Below, in pieces: positions 46,401 through 54,411 of a stretch of 64,000 bases of DNA. The translations under genes were made by a program, and so were the position numbers. Position 1 is the stretch's first letter. The number at the start of each line of letters is the position of its first letter. Source of the stretch: JABMQB01 sp963678235 (GTDB lineage Bacteria; Bacteroidota; Bacteroidia; Bacteroidales; Prolixibacteraceae); contig OY782766.1 of NCBI GenBank assembly GCA_963678235.1, positions 2,728,001 to 2,792,000 on the forward strand, in the 5' to 3' direction. The notes under the pieces are model-generated. The model worked only from the letters and a program-made list of their open reading frames with translations. It had not been told where the DNA came from and searched no databases.

Positions 46401-47085
46401 TGATGAGCATAAAGTAGGAATTGGTGTTTCGTGGCAATTAACCGACACTGAAAAAACGGAAGGCAGGTTTATCTCACAACTCGGAAGGAACCAATTAAGC
46501 GAAAGTGACCTTACCGATAAAAAGTTTCTGGTTTTTAATGCAGAGTATCTTTATCGAAATATCGATAAAGACTTCATGCCAACCCGCGGAATTGAAATTT
46601 ATGGGAATGCATCAAAATATATCAATATTAAAGGTGACGCCGCTAACTTTGGCAAACTAAATGCGTATTTTAGCGGCTACTATAGTCTACACAAATATCC
46701 AAGAACTGTGTTTGCCTTCCGTTTTGGAGGTGAAAAGAATTTTGGGGACTTTGTTTTTTACGAAGCTGCGAAGCTTGGTGGCACAACAAATTTAAGGGGC
46801 TATAGAAAGACCCGGTTTTACGGAGAAGAAAGCATATATCTGAATACAGAAGCACGTATAAAACTCATTGACTTTCATAATTATTTGATAACAGGGGAAA
46901 TGGGAATGCTCGTATTTAATGATGTTGGCCGGGTGTGGATTGACGATGAAGGTAGTTCGAAGTGGCACGATGGCTATGGTCTGGGAATCTGGGTGTCGCC
47001 ATTTAAAATGGCACTACTTTCGGCTACCTATAACAAGAGTGTTGAAGATAATTTGTTCCAATTTAATTTTAGTTACCTGTTTTGA
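43447..47085 (+). CDS. Outer-membrane Omp85-type barrel with degenerate metallophosphoesterase domain
   Basis: A 1212-residue exported protein. After a signal peptide (to about residue 27) comes a calcineurin-like phosphoesterase domain (about 30-330), recognisable from WGCPGPMEVALTDNITIILIDTQWWLHP and VIVAGHHPVKSFGPIGG. A middle region follows (about 390-860), with VYHTNPSIVYVPDDPLLKQY and WDRHDDQWRWASFKK. A BamA/TamA-like barrel closes the protein (about 870-1212), with GGTTNLRGYR and a terminal aromatic residue (FSYLF). The family's metal-binding motifs are altered: LAGNTI for the GD motif, YLGNFS for GDN, ANGPKEW for GNHDW, and SAHENSLQ for GHDHNLQ. The domain is probably inactive. It faces the HD-DUF5706 gene and is overlapped by the next gene. 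Confidence 0.85.
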   Translation: MTVYSLRKIILFIVFLSFIISLRSVSQNKVQTSIFLAGNTISGEPSQEIDTFIQELMHEKQNSAFIYLGNFSSISETIQDEKRKKQITLYPKINPKNSAALFFANGPKEWLNGKSDGKKNTKDIHKYIRKNFEGQTTYTTDWGCPGPMEVALTDNITIILIDTQWWLHPNDTRFAKCGIENIRDVYIWLQDALRRNEHKTVIVAGHHPVKSFGPIGGKLPFPLGLIGFPYSFYKNAIGGRQDLAHPEYKDLSKQLNTLFNEFPNLIYASAHENSLQYFKQGNYHQVISGSLSKQSYVKKSKTEFGNSGAGIARIDQMDNGDVVLNFFTLANGTHKPAFSKVLFQKNFKDEEQMKIEREELFISKTKTAFASKQYLAGKSYEKWMGKNYRDVWATPIEAPIFNIAEEKGGLEILKRGGGMQTKSIRMENKDGQQYVLRSLEKYAEGALPEEMENTFAVDIVQDQISASNPYAALPAAKLADAAGVYHTNPSIVYVPDDPLLKQYKADLKGGLFLYEERPAGNCSTLPNFGYSKDVVNTDEVIEKTLESEDYQVDQKAVLRARLLDIYLNDWDRHDDQWRWASFKKKGETKYRPIPRDRDQTFFVNQGIIPKIASRKWLMPKIQNFQARTSNVEGLSFNARYFDRSFLNQMEWSDWSEMTDTLVERMTPEVIHQAMLEFPDEIEPLCADTIESILLERKKYMKEMARELYEFLSEKVTIVGTEREDKFEIDREDDMHTKISVWHIKDKGKKGNKIFKRTFLTSETKEIICYGMDGEDKFEIKGKVNKGPVIRIIGGQDKDKITDKSKVKGLRKKNITYDLRKSTKVKEKNETKSILTNNKIIHDYDRKSFKYDVVTPVLSLGYNVDDGIFLGGGASSKVHKFRRENTSTYVANYAARTSAFNASYKFETYSTTNGLDFIYEAGIKSPNISNYFGLGNSTVNTIDDDGKNYFKIRQKQYYLQGKLQKRFGKTTWTRYSDDEKGEDHPIDEHKVGIGVSWQLTDTEKTEGRFISQLGRNQLSESDLTDKKFLVFNAEYLYRNIDKDFMPTRGIEIYGNASKYINIKGDAANFGKLNAYFSGYYSLHKYPRTVFAFRFGGEKNFGDFVFYEAAKLGGTTNLRGYRKTRFYGEESIYLNTEARIKLIDFHNYLITGEMGMLVFNDVGRVWIDDEGSSKWHDGYGLGIWVSPFKMALLSATYNKSVEDNLFQFNFSYLF

Positions 47086-47708
47086 GAAAAATCCTCACCA
47101 TCACCATTCTGTTTTTTGGAATTAACTTTGGTCCACAATGCTTTGCGCAAGAGATCATTTTAATACGCCATGCACAAGTTGATATGCATGTGCCCGGAAT
47201 AATGGGACCTAAAAAGGCCATGGGGTTTGTGCAGGCATACGACACTGCCAATATTGTAAATTTTAATGCCGACACCGTTTTGGCAAAGCTCCCTACAATA
47301 AGCACAAAAACCGTTTATACCAGCACCCTGTATAGATCAATGGCTACTGCAGGAAAATTGTTTGGCGATTCGATCCAGTATATTTCGTCACCATTATTTA
47401 ATGAATTTGGATTATCTATTGTAAGGCTCCCATTGGTTTTACCATTTAAAGCCTGGAGTACTTTCTCAAGGATATCGTGGTTAATGGGAAGAAAAAGAAA
47501 TAATGCCGAAAATTATAAGGATGCAAAACAAAGGGTACAAAAATGCGTTCTTTTCCTTGAACAAAAATCGGAGACCGAAAATCAGGTTGTTTTGGTCAGC
47601 CATGGTTTTTTAAATAGAAATATTAAAAACCAGTTGGTTAAAAGAGGATGGAAACTCAAAAAAGACCAAGGGCTTAAAAACCTCGGGGCTTTTGTATTGG
47701 AAAAATAA
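47082..47708 (+). CDS. Exported histidine-phosphatase superfamily protein
   Basis: A 208-residue protein beginning with TTG at 47082, which overlaps the previous stop (TTGA). This start is chosen because a signal peptide (MRKILTITILFFGINFGPQCFA) begins exactly there and no ATG is available before it. The phosphoglycerate-mutase-like fold shows the nucleophile motif EIILIRHAQVDMH (RHA instead of RHG) and the second His in VVLVSHGFLNRN. It would act in the periplasm or at the surface on an unknown phosphoester. Overlap with the Omp85-type gene and a 9-base gap to the next barrel gene suggest an envelope-related operon. Confidence 0.8.
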   Translation: MRKILTITILFFGINFGPQCFAQEIILIRHAQVDMHVPGIMGPKKAMGFVQAYDTANIVNFNADTVLAKLPTISTKTVYTSTLYRSMATAGKLFGDSIQYISSPLFNEFGLSIVRLPLVLPFKAWSTFSRISWLMGRKRNNAENYKDAKQRVQKCVLFLEQKSETENQVVLVSHGFLNRNIKNQLVKRGWKLKKDQGLKNLGAFVLEK

Positions 47709-47717
47709 ATAATAACT

Positions 47718-48773
47718 TTGAAACCTATATTGTTCGTGAAATATATTGTAACATTTTTATGCATAATACTTGCATTAAACACTTTTAGCCAGGAAATTTT
47801 ATCCAAAGATTTTTGGGTCCCAAGGTGTAAAACCAATCCGCCAATACACTTTCTCTCCTATCAAAGGAGCGCAACACTTGATTATGGGATAAACTCAAAA
47901 TCAAGCATCGATGAAATTGGAGACGGATCCTCGGAAATACGGTCCAATCAGGCAAATGCAATAGACCTTAAATTCCCCGTTTTTAACAAGCAAAAATTTA
48001 TATTAACAGGAAGCCTGAATTACAGCAGTGAAGAAATTTATTTCGATGGGGATGAAAATATCGACTATCCACTTTATGCCAGCTTAAATGATCGTGACTT
48101 AAAAACCTTTGGAGGAACCCTTAATGGAATGATCCGCCTAAAAGGCAATAAATCACTGATATTAAGGGGGAGCATGACCATGGCAGGGGATTTTTGGAAT
48201 TACGAAGATTTCCCGATGGGAAAATATTTAAAATCATCGTTTGCCGCAGCTTATGCCATCAAAAAAAACGATGACTTATTTTATGCTTTTGGATTGTATT
48301 ATGGCTACCAATTTGGAACCCCTTCGGTTTATCCGGCGTTTATTTGGTCGCAACGATATGCAAACAACTTTGGCATTGATGCAATTTTGCCCCAAAGGAT
48401 ACGGATTTGGAAAATGGTTAACCAAAACTTTTTTATTGATGCTTCCACAAAAGTTACCGGCGACAGTTATACCATACACCTCGGGAATTCTATCCTCAGC
48501 GGTGTTGAAAGTTTACAGCTTCGAAAATCAAGCATCCTTATTTCAGGAGGGATAAGCCATAAAATCAGTAAGTGGATTTGGGCAGAGGCAAAAATTGGCT
48601 ACTCAAAAAGCATTAATTTTAACCTTTCTGAAAGTAACTTTTCCAAAGGAAGCAGCCTTCCGAAACCCGACAACAACTATATTATTAAATCAACTGTGAG
48701 GGGTGCAAAGTATTTTAGTGTTTCTTTATTTCTTTCCCCTCCAAGCGAATTTCTGCAGAAATTTAGAAAATAG
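47718..48773 (+). CDS. Outer-membrane beta-barrel protein, DUF6268-like
   Basis: A 351-residue exported protein. The start is a TTG at 47718 because the signal peptide (MKPILFVKYIVTFLCIILALNTFSQ) begins there and no ATG is near. The mature part is rich in alternating aromatic strands, such as FGGTLNGMIRLKGNKSLILRGSM, LFYAFGLYYGYQFGTPSVYPAFIW and GAKYFSVSLFLSPP at the end, as expected for a barrel. The pattern resembles the DUF6268 family of Bacteroidota outer-membrane proteins; function is unknown. It is 9 bases after the phosphatase gene and 35 bases before apbE. Confidence 0.65.
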   Translation: MKPILFVKYIVTFLCIILALNTFSQEILSKDFWVPRCKTNPPIHFLSYQRSATLDYGINSKSSIDEIGDGSSEIRSNQANAIDLKFPVFNKQKFILTGSLNYSSEEIYFDGDENIDYPLYASLNDRDLKTFGGTLNGMIRLKGNKSLILRGSMTMAGDFWNYEDFPMGKYLKSSFAAAYAIKKNDDLFYAFGLYYGYQFGTPSVYPAFIWSQRYANNFGIDAILPQRIRIWKMVNQNFFIDASTKVTGDSYTIHLGNSILSGVESLQLRKSSILISGGISHKISKWIWAEAKIGYSKSINFNLSESNFSKGSSLPKPDNNYIIKSTVRGAKYFSVSLFLSPPSEFLQKFRK

Positions 48774-48808
48774 TCCTATTTTTGAAACTTATTTAAATCC
48801 AAAATCAA

Positions 48809-49807
48809 ATGTCTTTTAAGTCATTCATTGCCATTGCATTTGTGTTTCTGATTTCGTGTACCCCAAAAAGCAAATTCATTGAAAACCAAGGATTTGTTTA
48901 TGGAACAATTTATACCATTAAATACGAAAGCCCCGATGGGAAAAATTATCAAAAAGATATTGAAGCAGCTTTCCGTGAACTAGGGAACTCACTTTCCCCT
49001 TTTATCGATACTTCGATAATTTCAAAAGTGAATCAAAACATCGAGGTCATTCCTGATCAATACTTTATCGATGTTTTTAAACGGGGAAAAGAAATTGCCC
49101 AAATTACCGATGGTGCATTTGATTTTACAGTTGCCCCTATGGTGAATGCCTGGGGTTTCGGATTTAAACATAAAGAAACCATTACCGACAAACTTATTGA
49201 TAGCCTTATAAAAACGGTGGGATATCAGAAAATATCAATTGAAGGATCGAAAATAATCAAAAAAAATCCAAACACAATGCTCGATGCCAGTGCAATTGCC
49301 AAAGGATATACCTGCGATGTAATCGGAAACTTGTTAGCGGAAAAAGGATGCACAAATTACATGGTTGAAATCGGGGGCGAGGTTGTAGTTCATGGCAAAA
49401 ATGCCAAAGGAAACGATTGGAGCATTGGTATCCTTAAACCCGTTGATAGTGTAGTCCCAAATCAATCAGAATTACAGGATGTACTAAAATTGCAGAACAA
49501 AGGCATGGCCACATCGGGAAACTACAGAAACTTTTACATCGAGAATGGGAATAAATATGCGCATACCATCGATCCAAAATCTGGTTATCCGGTACAGCAC
49601 AGCATATTAAGTGCAACGGTGGTTGCAGATGATTGTATGACCGCAGATGCATTCGCTACCGCATTTATGGTCATGGGCTTGGAACAAGGAAAATCTTTGC
49701 TTGAAAATATGCCGGAACTAGGCTTGGAAGTGTATTTTATTTATGCCGATTCAATCGAAACAAATAAAGTTTACATGTCGAATGGTTTTAAAAACTATAT
49801 TAAATAG
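48809..49807 (+). CDS. apbE: FAD:protein FMN transferase (ApbE)
   Basis: A 332-residue lipoprotein: the signal ends in a lipobox (FVFLISC, Cys17). ApbE attaches FMN covalently to Thr in SGAT-type motifs, and the NqrB and NqrC subunits encoded at 29284-31165 are its expected targets. Family segments are GTIYTIKYES, EIAQITDGAFDFTVAPMVNAWGFG, LDASAIAKGYTCDVIGNLL, YMVEIGGEVVVHGKN and AHTIDPKSGYPVQHSILSATVVADDCMTADAFATAFMVMG, with the metal-binding Asp and Thr region. All look intact. It acts in the periplasm. Confidence 0.96.
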   Translation: MSFKSFIAIAFVFLISCTPKSKFIENQGFVYGTIYTIKYESPDGKNYQKDIEAAFRELGNSLSPFIDTSIISKVNQNIEVIPDQYFIDVFKRGKEIAQITDGAFDFTVAPMVNAWGFGFKHKETITDKLIDSLIKTVGYQKISIEGSKIIKKNPNTMLDASAIAKGYTCDVIGNLLAEKGCTNYMVEIGGEVVVHGKNAKGNDWSIGILKPVDSVVPNQSELQDVLKLQNKGMATSGNYRNFYIENGNKYAHTIDPKSGYPVQHSILSATVVADDCMTADAFATAFMVMGLEQGKSLLENMPELGLEVYFIYADSIETNKVYMSNGFKNYIK

Positions 49808-49811
49808 CAGT

Positions 49812-50048
49812 CTATTTTTCGTTTGAAAGCGTTAATGGTTTATACGAAATTTTTTTCTTCGCTTTCGCTTGTTCTATTTTATCAAACGATTGTGCACAGG
49901 TAATTCCTTCACTTCGCAAATATTTATTCCCACTCACATGGCTATTTGGAAACTTTCCCCCTCTTTTAAAAAGGATTTTTGTCGCTAAACCAAACACTGC
50001 CAATGAAACCAGTGCAATTGCCAATAATATGATTTTGATTACTTCCAT
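49812..50048 (-). CDS. Small single-TM membrane protein of unknown function
   Basis: A 78-residue protein with one hydrophobic segment (about residues 4-26) and a soluble tail. The tail reads FPNSHVSGNKYLRSEGITCAQSFDKIEQAKAKKK, containing a single Cys. Proteins with this G-x-FP-x-x-H-x-x-G-N-K-x-L-x-x-x-GI-x-C pattern are common in Bacteroidota and usually labelled only membrane or secreted protein. It converges on apbE, 4 bases apart. A link to Nqr assembly is possible by position but the sequence does not show it. Confidence 0.7.
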   Translation of the reverse strand: MEVIKIILLAIALVSLAVFGLATKILFKRGGKFPNSHVSGNKYLRSEGITCAQSFDKIEQAKAKKKISYKPLTLSNEK

Positions 50049-50229
50049 GAATATCCCTTTCCTAATTTGATTTGCAAAAATAATATTTATCCATTGGAAA
50101 CTAAAATTTCCATGTAATATTAACTCCTTTAACGAGAATTTGTTGTGGTTGGGATAAATCCAGTCAACAATCTATCCCGACTGCGTACTTTTTTTGTAAA
50201 TTTAAGTTCTTAACCAAATATCAAAAATC

Positions 50230-50586
50230 ATGGAAAAACACATTAATATTGTTGCGGCATTGCAAATTGGCTTTAGCATTTTAGGAATAATAGTCGGGGT
50301 TATTGCTTTTTTTGTTCTTCGTATTGTTGGTGATGTTTCTGGCGACCAGGACGCAAGGACAGTACTATCCATTATTTCAAATGTTGCCATTATTTTCATT
50401 TCATTAATAAGTATTCCTGGGTTAATTGCTGGTTTTGGACTATTCAAAAAGAAGGAATGGGCAAGGATTTTAACCCTTATTTTGTCGGTTCTCGATTTAT
50501 TTAGTTTCCCGTTTGGAACTGCAATCGGTGTATATTCTATTTGGGCTCTTTCCAATAAAGAAGTTGTAGAATTGTTCAAAAAATAA
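50230..50586 (+). CDS. Small four-TM membrane protein of unknown function
   Basis: A 118-residue protein with hydrophobic segments at about residues 8-28, 46-72 and 79-106, the second possibly spanning twice. KKKEWARILTLILSVLDLFSFPFGTAIGVYSIWAL resembles the membrane hairpin seen in many short DUF4064-like and related proteins of Gram-positive and Bacteroidota genomes, ending NKEVVELFKK. No catalytic residues are evident. It precedes the acylphosphatase gene by 23 bases and may be cotranscribed. Confidence 0.7.
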   Translation: MEKHINIVAALQIGFSILGIIVGVIAFFVLRIVGDVSGDQDARTVLSIISNVAIIFISLISIPGLIAGFGLFKKKEWARILTLILSVLDLFSFPFGTAIGVYSIWALSNKEVVELFKK

Positions 50587-50609
50587 TCCTCGATAATTAA
50601 AGTCAGAAT

Positions 50610-50885
50610 ATGCAAATAACATCCGAAATTACCGTAACAGGGAAAGTTCAAGGTGTAGGCTATCGTTATTTTGTTGCAAAAAGGGCAAACCAAATAGGCT
50701 TAAAAGGATTTGTAAAAAACCTGCCCGATGGAGATGTTGTTCTTCAGGCACAGGGTAGCAAATCGGATATTGAAACCCTTATTGATTTCTTAAAAATTGG
50801 TCCTAAATTGTCGCGTGTTGATTCCGTAATTGTAAAATGGCTTGATTCATCACCAGAATATTCTTCCTTTTCAATAACCTATTAA
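50610..50885 (+). CDS. acyP: Acylphosphatase
   Basis: A 91-residue enzyme that hydrolyses acyl phosphates. The signature GKVQGVGYRYFVAKRA has the catalytic Arg, and GLKGFVKNLPDGDVVLQAQG carries the catalytic Asn. Length and fold are standard. It lies 9 bases before the decarboxylase gene and 23 bases after the small membrane protein gene. Confidence 0.96.
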   Translation: MQITSEITVTGKVQGVGYRYFVAKRANQIGLKGFVKNLPDGDVVLQAQGSKSDIETLIDFLKIGPKLSRVDSVIVKWLDSSPEYSSFSITY

Positions 50886-50894
50886 TTTAATGTT

Positions 50895-52328
50895 ATGGGC
50901 AAAAACGGTTTTCACATGTCCCCTTCCGAATTCAGGAAAGAAGGGAAAAAAATGATCGATTGGATTGCTGACTACTATGAAAACATAGAAGAATATCCCG
51001 TCTTATCGCAAGTAAAACCTGGAGATATTTATTCCAATTTGCCAGAAACCCCTCCCTTAAAAGGTGAAAAAATGAAGAAAATGATGCAGGATGTCGATTC
51101 CAAAATAATGCCCGGGATAACGCATTGGCAATCGCCAAATTTTTATGCATATTTCCCTGCAAACACTTCCTTCCCAGCCATTCTTGGTGATTTATTGTCA
51201 TCAGGCCTTGGCGTACAAGGAATGATTTGGGCAAGTAGCCCGGCTTGTACCGAACTGGAAACCCGCGTAATGGATTGGCTCGTTGATATGTTGGGATTAC
51301 CCGATTTTTTTAAATCAACATCAACCGGAGGTGGGGTAATCCAGGACACTGCGTCAACCTCGGCATTAACTGCAGTGATTGCTGCCCGCGAAAAAACAAG
51401 TGCGTTTGAGGTGAATGAAAAAGGCAGACAAAAACAACTGATCGCCTACGTTTCAACACAAACACATTCATCGCTTGAAAAAGCCATTAAAATTGCCGGA
51501 ATCGGAATCCAAAACCTTAGGCTGATTGAATGTGATGACAAGCTTGCTATGAATGCCGATGCTTTGGCAAAACAAATCAAAAAAGACCGAAGCCTTGGTT
51601 ACGTTCCATTTTTTGTATGCGCAACCATCGGAACAACTTCTACAAATGCGATAGATCCACTTAAAGAAATTGGCGAAATCTGTCGAAAAGAAAACTGCTG
51701 GTTACATGTTGATGCAGCAATGTCAGGAACCGCAATGCTTTGTCCCGAATTCAGATATTTAATGGATGGAATTGAATTGGCTGACAGCTTTTGCTTTAAC
51801 CCACACAAATGGATGTTCACAAATTTCGATTGCGATTGCTTCTTTGTTGCGGATAAAAAACACTTGATCAAAACTTTTTCGATATTACCTGAATATTTAA
51901 AAAACAAAGCGACAGAATCGGGTGCCGTAATTGATTATCGCGATTGGCATGTACAATTGGGAAGAAGGTTCAGGGCGCTTAAACTTTGGTTTGTTATCAG
52001 GCATTACGGAACTGAAGGCTTACAATACCACATTAGGCAACACATTGAAATTGCAAAGAAATTTGCTTCTTGGGTTGAAAATTCCGATCATTTTGAGTTG
52101 GTCGGAAAACCACCTTTAAACCTTGTTTGTTTCCGTCATATCGGCGGCGATAACATGAACCAGTCTATAATGGATACCATCAATAGCAATGGAAAAGCTT
52201 TTATTACCCATACAAAAGTTGATGGCTTGATTACCCTTCGAATGAGTATCGGGCAAACGAATACCAAAGAAAACCATGTGCTTGAAACCTGGGACTTGAT
52301 ACGGCAAACTGCCTCCGGATTAGCCTAA
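50895..52328 (+). CDS. Aromatic-L-amino-acid/group II PLP decarboxylase
   Basis: A 477-residue PLP enzyme of the group II decarboxylase family (DOPA/tryptophan/tyrosine type). Family segments are HWQSPNFYAYFPANTSFPAILGDLLSSGL near residues 75-105, STGGGVIQDTASTSALTA, WLHVDAAMSGTAML and FNPHKWMFTNFDCDCFF with the PLP-binding Lys after His. The substrate is probably an aromatic amino acid, giving an amine such as tyramine, tryptamine or phenylethylamine; the exact one cannot be read. It overlaps the converging GT2 gene by 9 bases and follows acyP by 9 bases. Confidence 0.92.
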   Translation: MGKNGFHMSPSEFRKEGKKMIDWIADYYENIEEYPVLSQVKPGDIYSNLPETPPLKGEKMKKMMQDVDSKIMPGITHWQSPNFYAYFPANTSFPAILGDLLSSGLGVQGMIWASSPACTELETRVMDWLVDMLGLPDFFKSTSTGGGVIQDTASTSALTAVIAAREKTSAFEVNEKGRQKQLIAYVSTQTHSSLEKAIKIAGIGIQNLRLIECDDKLAMNADALAKQIKKDRSLGYVPFFVCATIGTTSTNAIDPLKEIGEICRKENCWLHVDAAMSGTAMLCPEFRYLMDGIELADSFCFNPHKWMFTNFDCDCFFVADKKHLIKTFSILPEYLKNKATESGAVIDYRDWHVQLGRRFRALKLWFVIRHYGTEGLQYHIRQHIEIAKKFASWVENSDHFELVGKPPLNLVCFRHIGGDNMNQSIMDTINSNGKAFITHTKVDGLITLRMSIGQTNTKENHVLETWDLIRQTASGLA

Positions 52329-53513
52329 TCCTTTCAAAGTTTTCAAAGCTTCAATTTGTTCCTGAAGCAATACTTTTGAGTAATGTTTTAAATGCGAATA
52401 ATTCAGGAACTTCAGGATTTTAAATGCATTGAAAATATGAAAGAACCTTTGCTCGAACGTTTTTTTATTGGAGCAATTTTCGTAAAGCGACTTTAATTGT
52501 CCAAAAAACTTATCGTGCAATAAAAAATCATACACCGGCTTTGGAAGATTTTCCAATAAACGATTATACTCTTTTTCGGATATTTGATATAAACTATCTA
52601 AACGATCAAAAAATACTTTTAAATCAAAAAATGCCTGAAAATTATAGGTGAGCCTCAAGTCATTCTCTTTACTCATCCAACGTATCATGTTTGGACCAGT
52701 ACCAAAAGGCACCCTTGATGATTCTCTCGCTGATGGATAAACACATGTAGAGTTTATTTCTCCAACCTTTCCAAGAGTTGTTAATTTGTGTAAGAAATAA
52801 AAATCTTCGCCGGCAACCCTTTTTACCATTCCGCCCTGTTTAACGTATGCTTCTGCAGTTACCGAAAATGCCGAACCAATGGTGTACATCGCAAAAGGGA
52901 ACCCAACATAAGCATGAGCCTCTTTGTAATAGGTCATATAAGCCTCATACAATTCGATGCCCTCCTTCAGTTTTGCATCAATTCCTTCTTTTACATGGTC
53001 GAACCTGATATTGGCACCAATCGCATCCGTATGGTTTAAAAAGTAGTTTTCAACTTCCGTAAAATAATTTTTATCGACCAGGGTATCGGCATCCAATGAA
53101 AGTATAATTCCTTTTGGATTGTTATTTGCATTAAACCTTCTGATTGCTTCATCCATTCCAATTTTTCGTGCCAATCCGGCACCCGCCCATTTCTTCGGAA
53201 ATGGTTTTGGGTAAATTGGATAAAATTTAATGAAAGGTTTCGAGTAGTTTGAAACCCATTTTTTAATTTGTTCGAAAGTTTTTTCGTTGTTCTGCCTTAT
53301 CCTTTTTTCAACCGTTTCCGATTCGTTAATCACAATAATTACCTCAACCAATGATTTGGGAGTCGAACAGTATAATAAGGATTCAAGGGTGCTTAAAATA
53401 TCGGGTTCATCTATACAAGGTATTACAGTAATAATCCCAACATCCGCAAGTGGTTTTTCATGGATATAAGGATTAAAATCACAATGCTTTTGTATGTATT
53501 TGCTTGCAAACAA
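52320..53513 (-). CDS. Family 2 glycosyltransferase, soluble
   Basis: A 397-residue GT-A type enzyme without membrane segments. Motifs are ADVGIITVIPCIDEPDILSTL, ILSLDADTLVDKNYF (DxD-like) and VKRVAGEDFYFLHKLTTLG (catalytic base region). The start is the TTG at 53513: a stop codon lies 9 bases upstream in frame and no ATG occurs before the first conserved strand. The OmpH terminator separates it from the upstream gene, so it has its own transcription start in a short gap. The substrate is unknown. Confidence 0.85.
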   Translation of the reverse strand: MFASKYIQKHCDFNPYIHEKPLADVGIITVIPCIDEPDILSTLESLLYCSTPKSLVEVIIVINESETVEKRIRQNNEKTFEQIKKWVSNYSKPFIKFYPIYPKPFPKKWAGAGLARKIGMDEAIRRFNANNNPKGIILSLDADTLVDKNYFTEVENYFLNHTDAIGANIRFDHVKEGIDAKLKEGIELYEAYMTYYKEAHAYVGFPFAMYTIGSAFSVTAEAYVKQGGMVKRVAGEDFYFLHKLTTLGKVGEINSTCVYPSARESSRVPFGTGPNMIRWMSKENDLRLTYNFQAFFDLKVFFDRLDSLYQISEKEYNRLLENLPKPVYDFLLHDKFFGQLKSLYENCSNKKTFEQRFFHIFNAFKILKFLNYSHLKHYSKVLLQEQIEALKTLKGLG

Positions 53514-53535
53514 CTTTTGGGTTCAAAGGTATAAA

Positions 53536-53563
53536 ACTAAAAAATCCGGGCAATACCCGGATT
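53536..53563 (-). terminator. Terminator of the OmpH gene
   Basis: On the minus strand AATCCGGG pairs with CCCGGATT (53563-53556 with 53550-53543) around a 5-base loop, followed by TTTT. It lies about 27 bases after the OmpH stop. Confidence 0.85.
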
Positions 53564-53589
53564 CTTTATCAATTAATATCTTTTTATGT

Positions 53590-54198
53590 CTAATTATTAG
53601 TTCCTGCTTTTGATGCCTGGTATTCTTCATTTAAGGCTTTCAAGACCTTTGAAGTAATATTGTTTGATTCGTCACCAATAAGAATATCCCCGGCATTTAA
53701 TATGTAATCATATTTTTTATCCTGATTGTATTTTTTCAGATAACTGATGATGTTGTCCAATAACTTTTGGTTATTTTCTGCCTGAATATTTGCAAGTTTT
53801 GAAGTTAGGTCTTGTTCAAGGCGTGCAATATCCTGCTCTTTAGCGAGCAACTTATCCCTTTCTTGTATAGCTCTTTGCTCGGTTAAAAACCCACCGCGTT
53901 GTACCCTCTCCTGGAACTGCGTTGCTTCTTTCTCAAATGAAGACCTTTTAGAAGAATACTCACTTGTATAAGCTTCTTGTTTTTTCGAAAAATCATCGTG
54001 TAAATCCTGCGCCAAATCATAATTTAAAATCAATGAGTCAGTTTTTACATATGCAATTGTTAATCCCCCACTTGCCTCCTGGCTTGTTTGTTGCGCAACA
54101 ACAGGTTCATTTCCATTTCCACTGGTAAAGTGAATTACATAAAGTGCAGCAATTGCAACAAAAAGTATAATACTTACAACTAGCGATGTACCTTTCAT
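53590..54198 (-). CDS. OmpH/Skp-family periplasmic chaperone
   Basis: A 202-residue protein with an N-terminal hydrophobic segment (about residues 5-24) that may stay as a membrane anchor, since no clear cleavage site follows. The mature part begins TIAYVKTDSLILNYDLAQDL and continues as a long coiled coil (about 70-150), as in Skp. The end YDYILNAGDILIGDESNNITSKVLKALNEEY is the usual OmpH C-terminus. Skp-type chaperones hold outer-membrane proteins in the periplasm. A TATCTTTG -7 box is present at 54230-54223, 25 bases upstream of the start. Confidence 0.9.
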   Translation of the reverse strand: MKGTSLVVSIILFVAIAALYVIHFTSGNGNEPVVAQQTSQEASGGLTIAYVKTDSLILNYDLAQDLHDDFSKKQEAYTSEYSSKRSSFEKEATQFQERVQRGGFLTEQRAIQERDKLLAKEQDIARLEQDLTSKLANIQAENNQKLLDNIISYLKKYNQDKKYDYILNAGDILIGDESNNITSKVLKALNEEYQASKAGTNN

Positions 54199-54411
54199 TT
54201 AGATAATTTTAATATTTCCTGACAAAGATAATTTTTTCAATTAAAACGGTACAGAATATCTGTATTTTTTTCATACAGCTAATAATCAATACCTTTCATA
54301 AAAAACATGCATTAAATCATACAATCGTAATGATAAACATCATTGAAAACTACTTACGGTTGTGGGTAATTTTACCTCTATATTATTCTAAATTATCATA
54401 AAAACGCTTCG

